From positions 62,001 through 126,000 of the forward strand of contig NZ_SRMP01000003.1 of assembly GCF_005925325.1 (NCBI RefSeq): 64,000 nucleotides of DNA. Reading direction: 5' to 3'. The translations under genes were made by a program, and so were the position numbers. Of the stretch, positions 63,871-64,000 are shown piece after piece; within the stretch, counting starts at the first letter, position 1, and each line of letters begins with the position of its first letter. The notes below the pieces were generated by a model, which worked only from the letters and a program-made list of their open reading frames with translations, ran no database searches and had not been told where the DNA came from. This DNA is from Pedobacter helvus. Its GTDB lineage: Bacteria > Bacteroidota > Bacteroidia > Sphingobacteriales > Sphingobacteriaceae.

Positions 63871-64000
63871 TTATTGTTTTAAAATCCAAGCAAACATTAA
63901 TGGCGCTACGATTGTTGCATCGCTTTCTACAATGAATTTTGGCGTATTAATATCTAATTTACCCCAAGTAATCTTTTCGTTAGGAACAGCTCCAGAGTAA
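63871..64000 (-). CDS. Deoxyhypusine-synthase-like protein, C-terminal end only
   Basis: The last 43 residues of a minus-strand gene whose start lies beyond base 64000. They read YSGAVPNEKITWGKLD, then NTPKFIVESDATIVAPLMF and AWILKQ before a TAA at 63871. The phrase WGK (the catalytic-Lys region of deoxyhypusine synthase) and the DATxxxP motif fit the bacterial deoxyhypusine-synthase family. Bacteria lack the eukaryotic eIF5A substrate, and related bacterial enzymes act on polyamines, so the reaction is uncertain. Terminator at 63802. Confidence 0.78.
   Translation of the reverse strand, partial: YSGAVPNEKITWGKLDINTPKFIVESDATIVAPLMFAWILKQ

Noticed and set aside
63812..64000. 62-residue plus-strand open frame at the right edge
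   Set aside because: It is antisense to the deoxyhypusine-synthase-like C-terminus and its terminator; the minus strand has clear family motifs.

Overview
The window looks like chromosome from a Bacteroidota bacterium of the Sphingobacteriaceae, most like Pedobacter. Support comes from a complete gldKLMN block (type IX secretion/gliding), an ActA-F alternative complex III next to an aa3-type oxidase, an F-type ATPase subunit a with a long periplasmic extension, TAnnTTTG-type promoter boxes instead of sigma70 boxes, AT-rich spacers, and many Bacteroidota-specific DUF families (DUF4271, DUF5690, DUF4286). No rRNA, tRNA, CRISPR array, phage module or transposase gene was found. The genus is inferred from protein and repeat character, not from a marker gene.

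Layout. 1-2493 (minus): start of the ATP synthase operon (AtpZ-like, AtpI-like, atpB, atpE, partial atpF). 2599-9694 (plus): PorW/SprE-like T9SS lipoprotein, a class A penicillin-binding protein that overlaps it, then uvrC. 9821-18343 (minus): a T9SS block read as Omp85-like barrel, DUF4271, hemD, gldK, gldL, gldM, gldN. 18389-25146: ppnP, hemW, a short-chain dehydrogenase, a JmjC-like cupin, a sugar acetyltransferase, DUF3050 and DUF5690. 25147-35142: accessory-looking stretch with folded intergenic repeats, a five-gene run (SUFU, TPR-CbrC, two small membrane proteins, WG-repeat protein) resembling toxin-immunity families, and a VWA / MoxR-type ATPase pair split by a 97-residue orphan. 35143-46609: metallophosphoesterase, UbiA-like protein, tiny lipoprotein, an RprX/RprY-like two-component system in an operon with an S9-type peptidase homologue that has lost its nucleophile, a TPR protein, rfbC and OmpA genes. 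46692-63615 (minus): one long respiratory cluster, actABCDEF - coxB - coxA - ctaA - ctaB - two subunit III genes - subunit IV - SCO-like - DUF420 - small CAMC protein. The right edge holds the 3' end of a deoxyhypusine-synthase-like gene.

How it fits together. The respiratory cluster makes a quinol-to-oxygen chain (ActABCDEF passing electrons to aa3 oxidase) with its own heme A synthesis enzymes; its proton gradient would drive the ATP synthase at the other end. PorW and GldKLMN build the periplasmic and inner-membrane parts of the type IX secretion machine. The most unusual items are an S9 peptidase homologue lacking Ser and His, a SCO-family protein lacking both copper cysteines, the SUFU/CbrC/WG cluster, and several families of folded intergenic palindromes, two of which bracket the 97-residue orphan gene.
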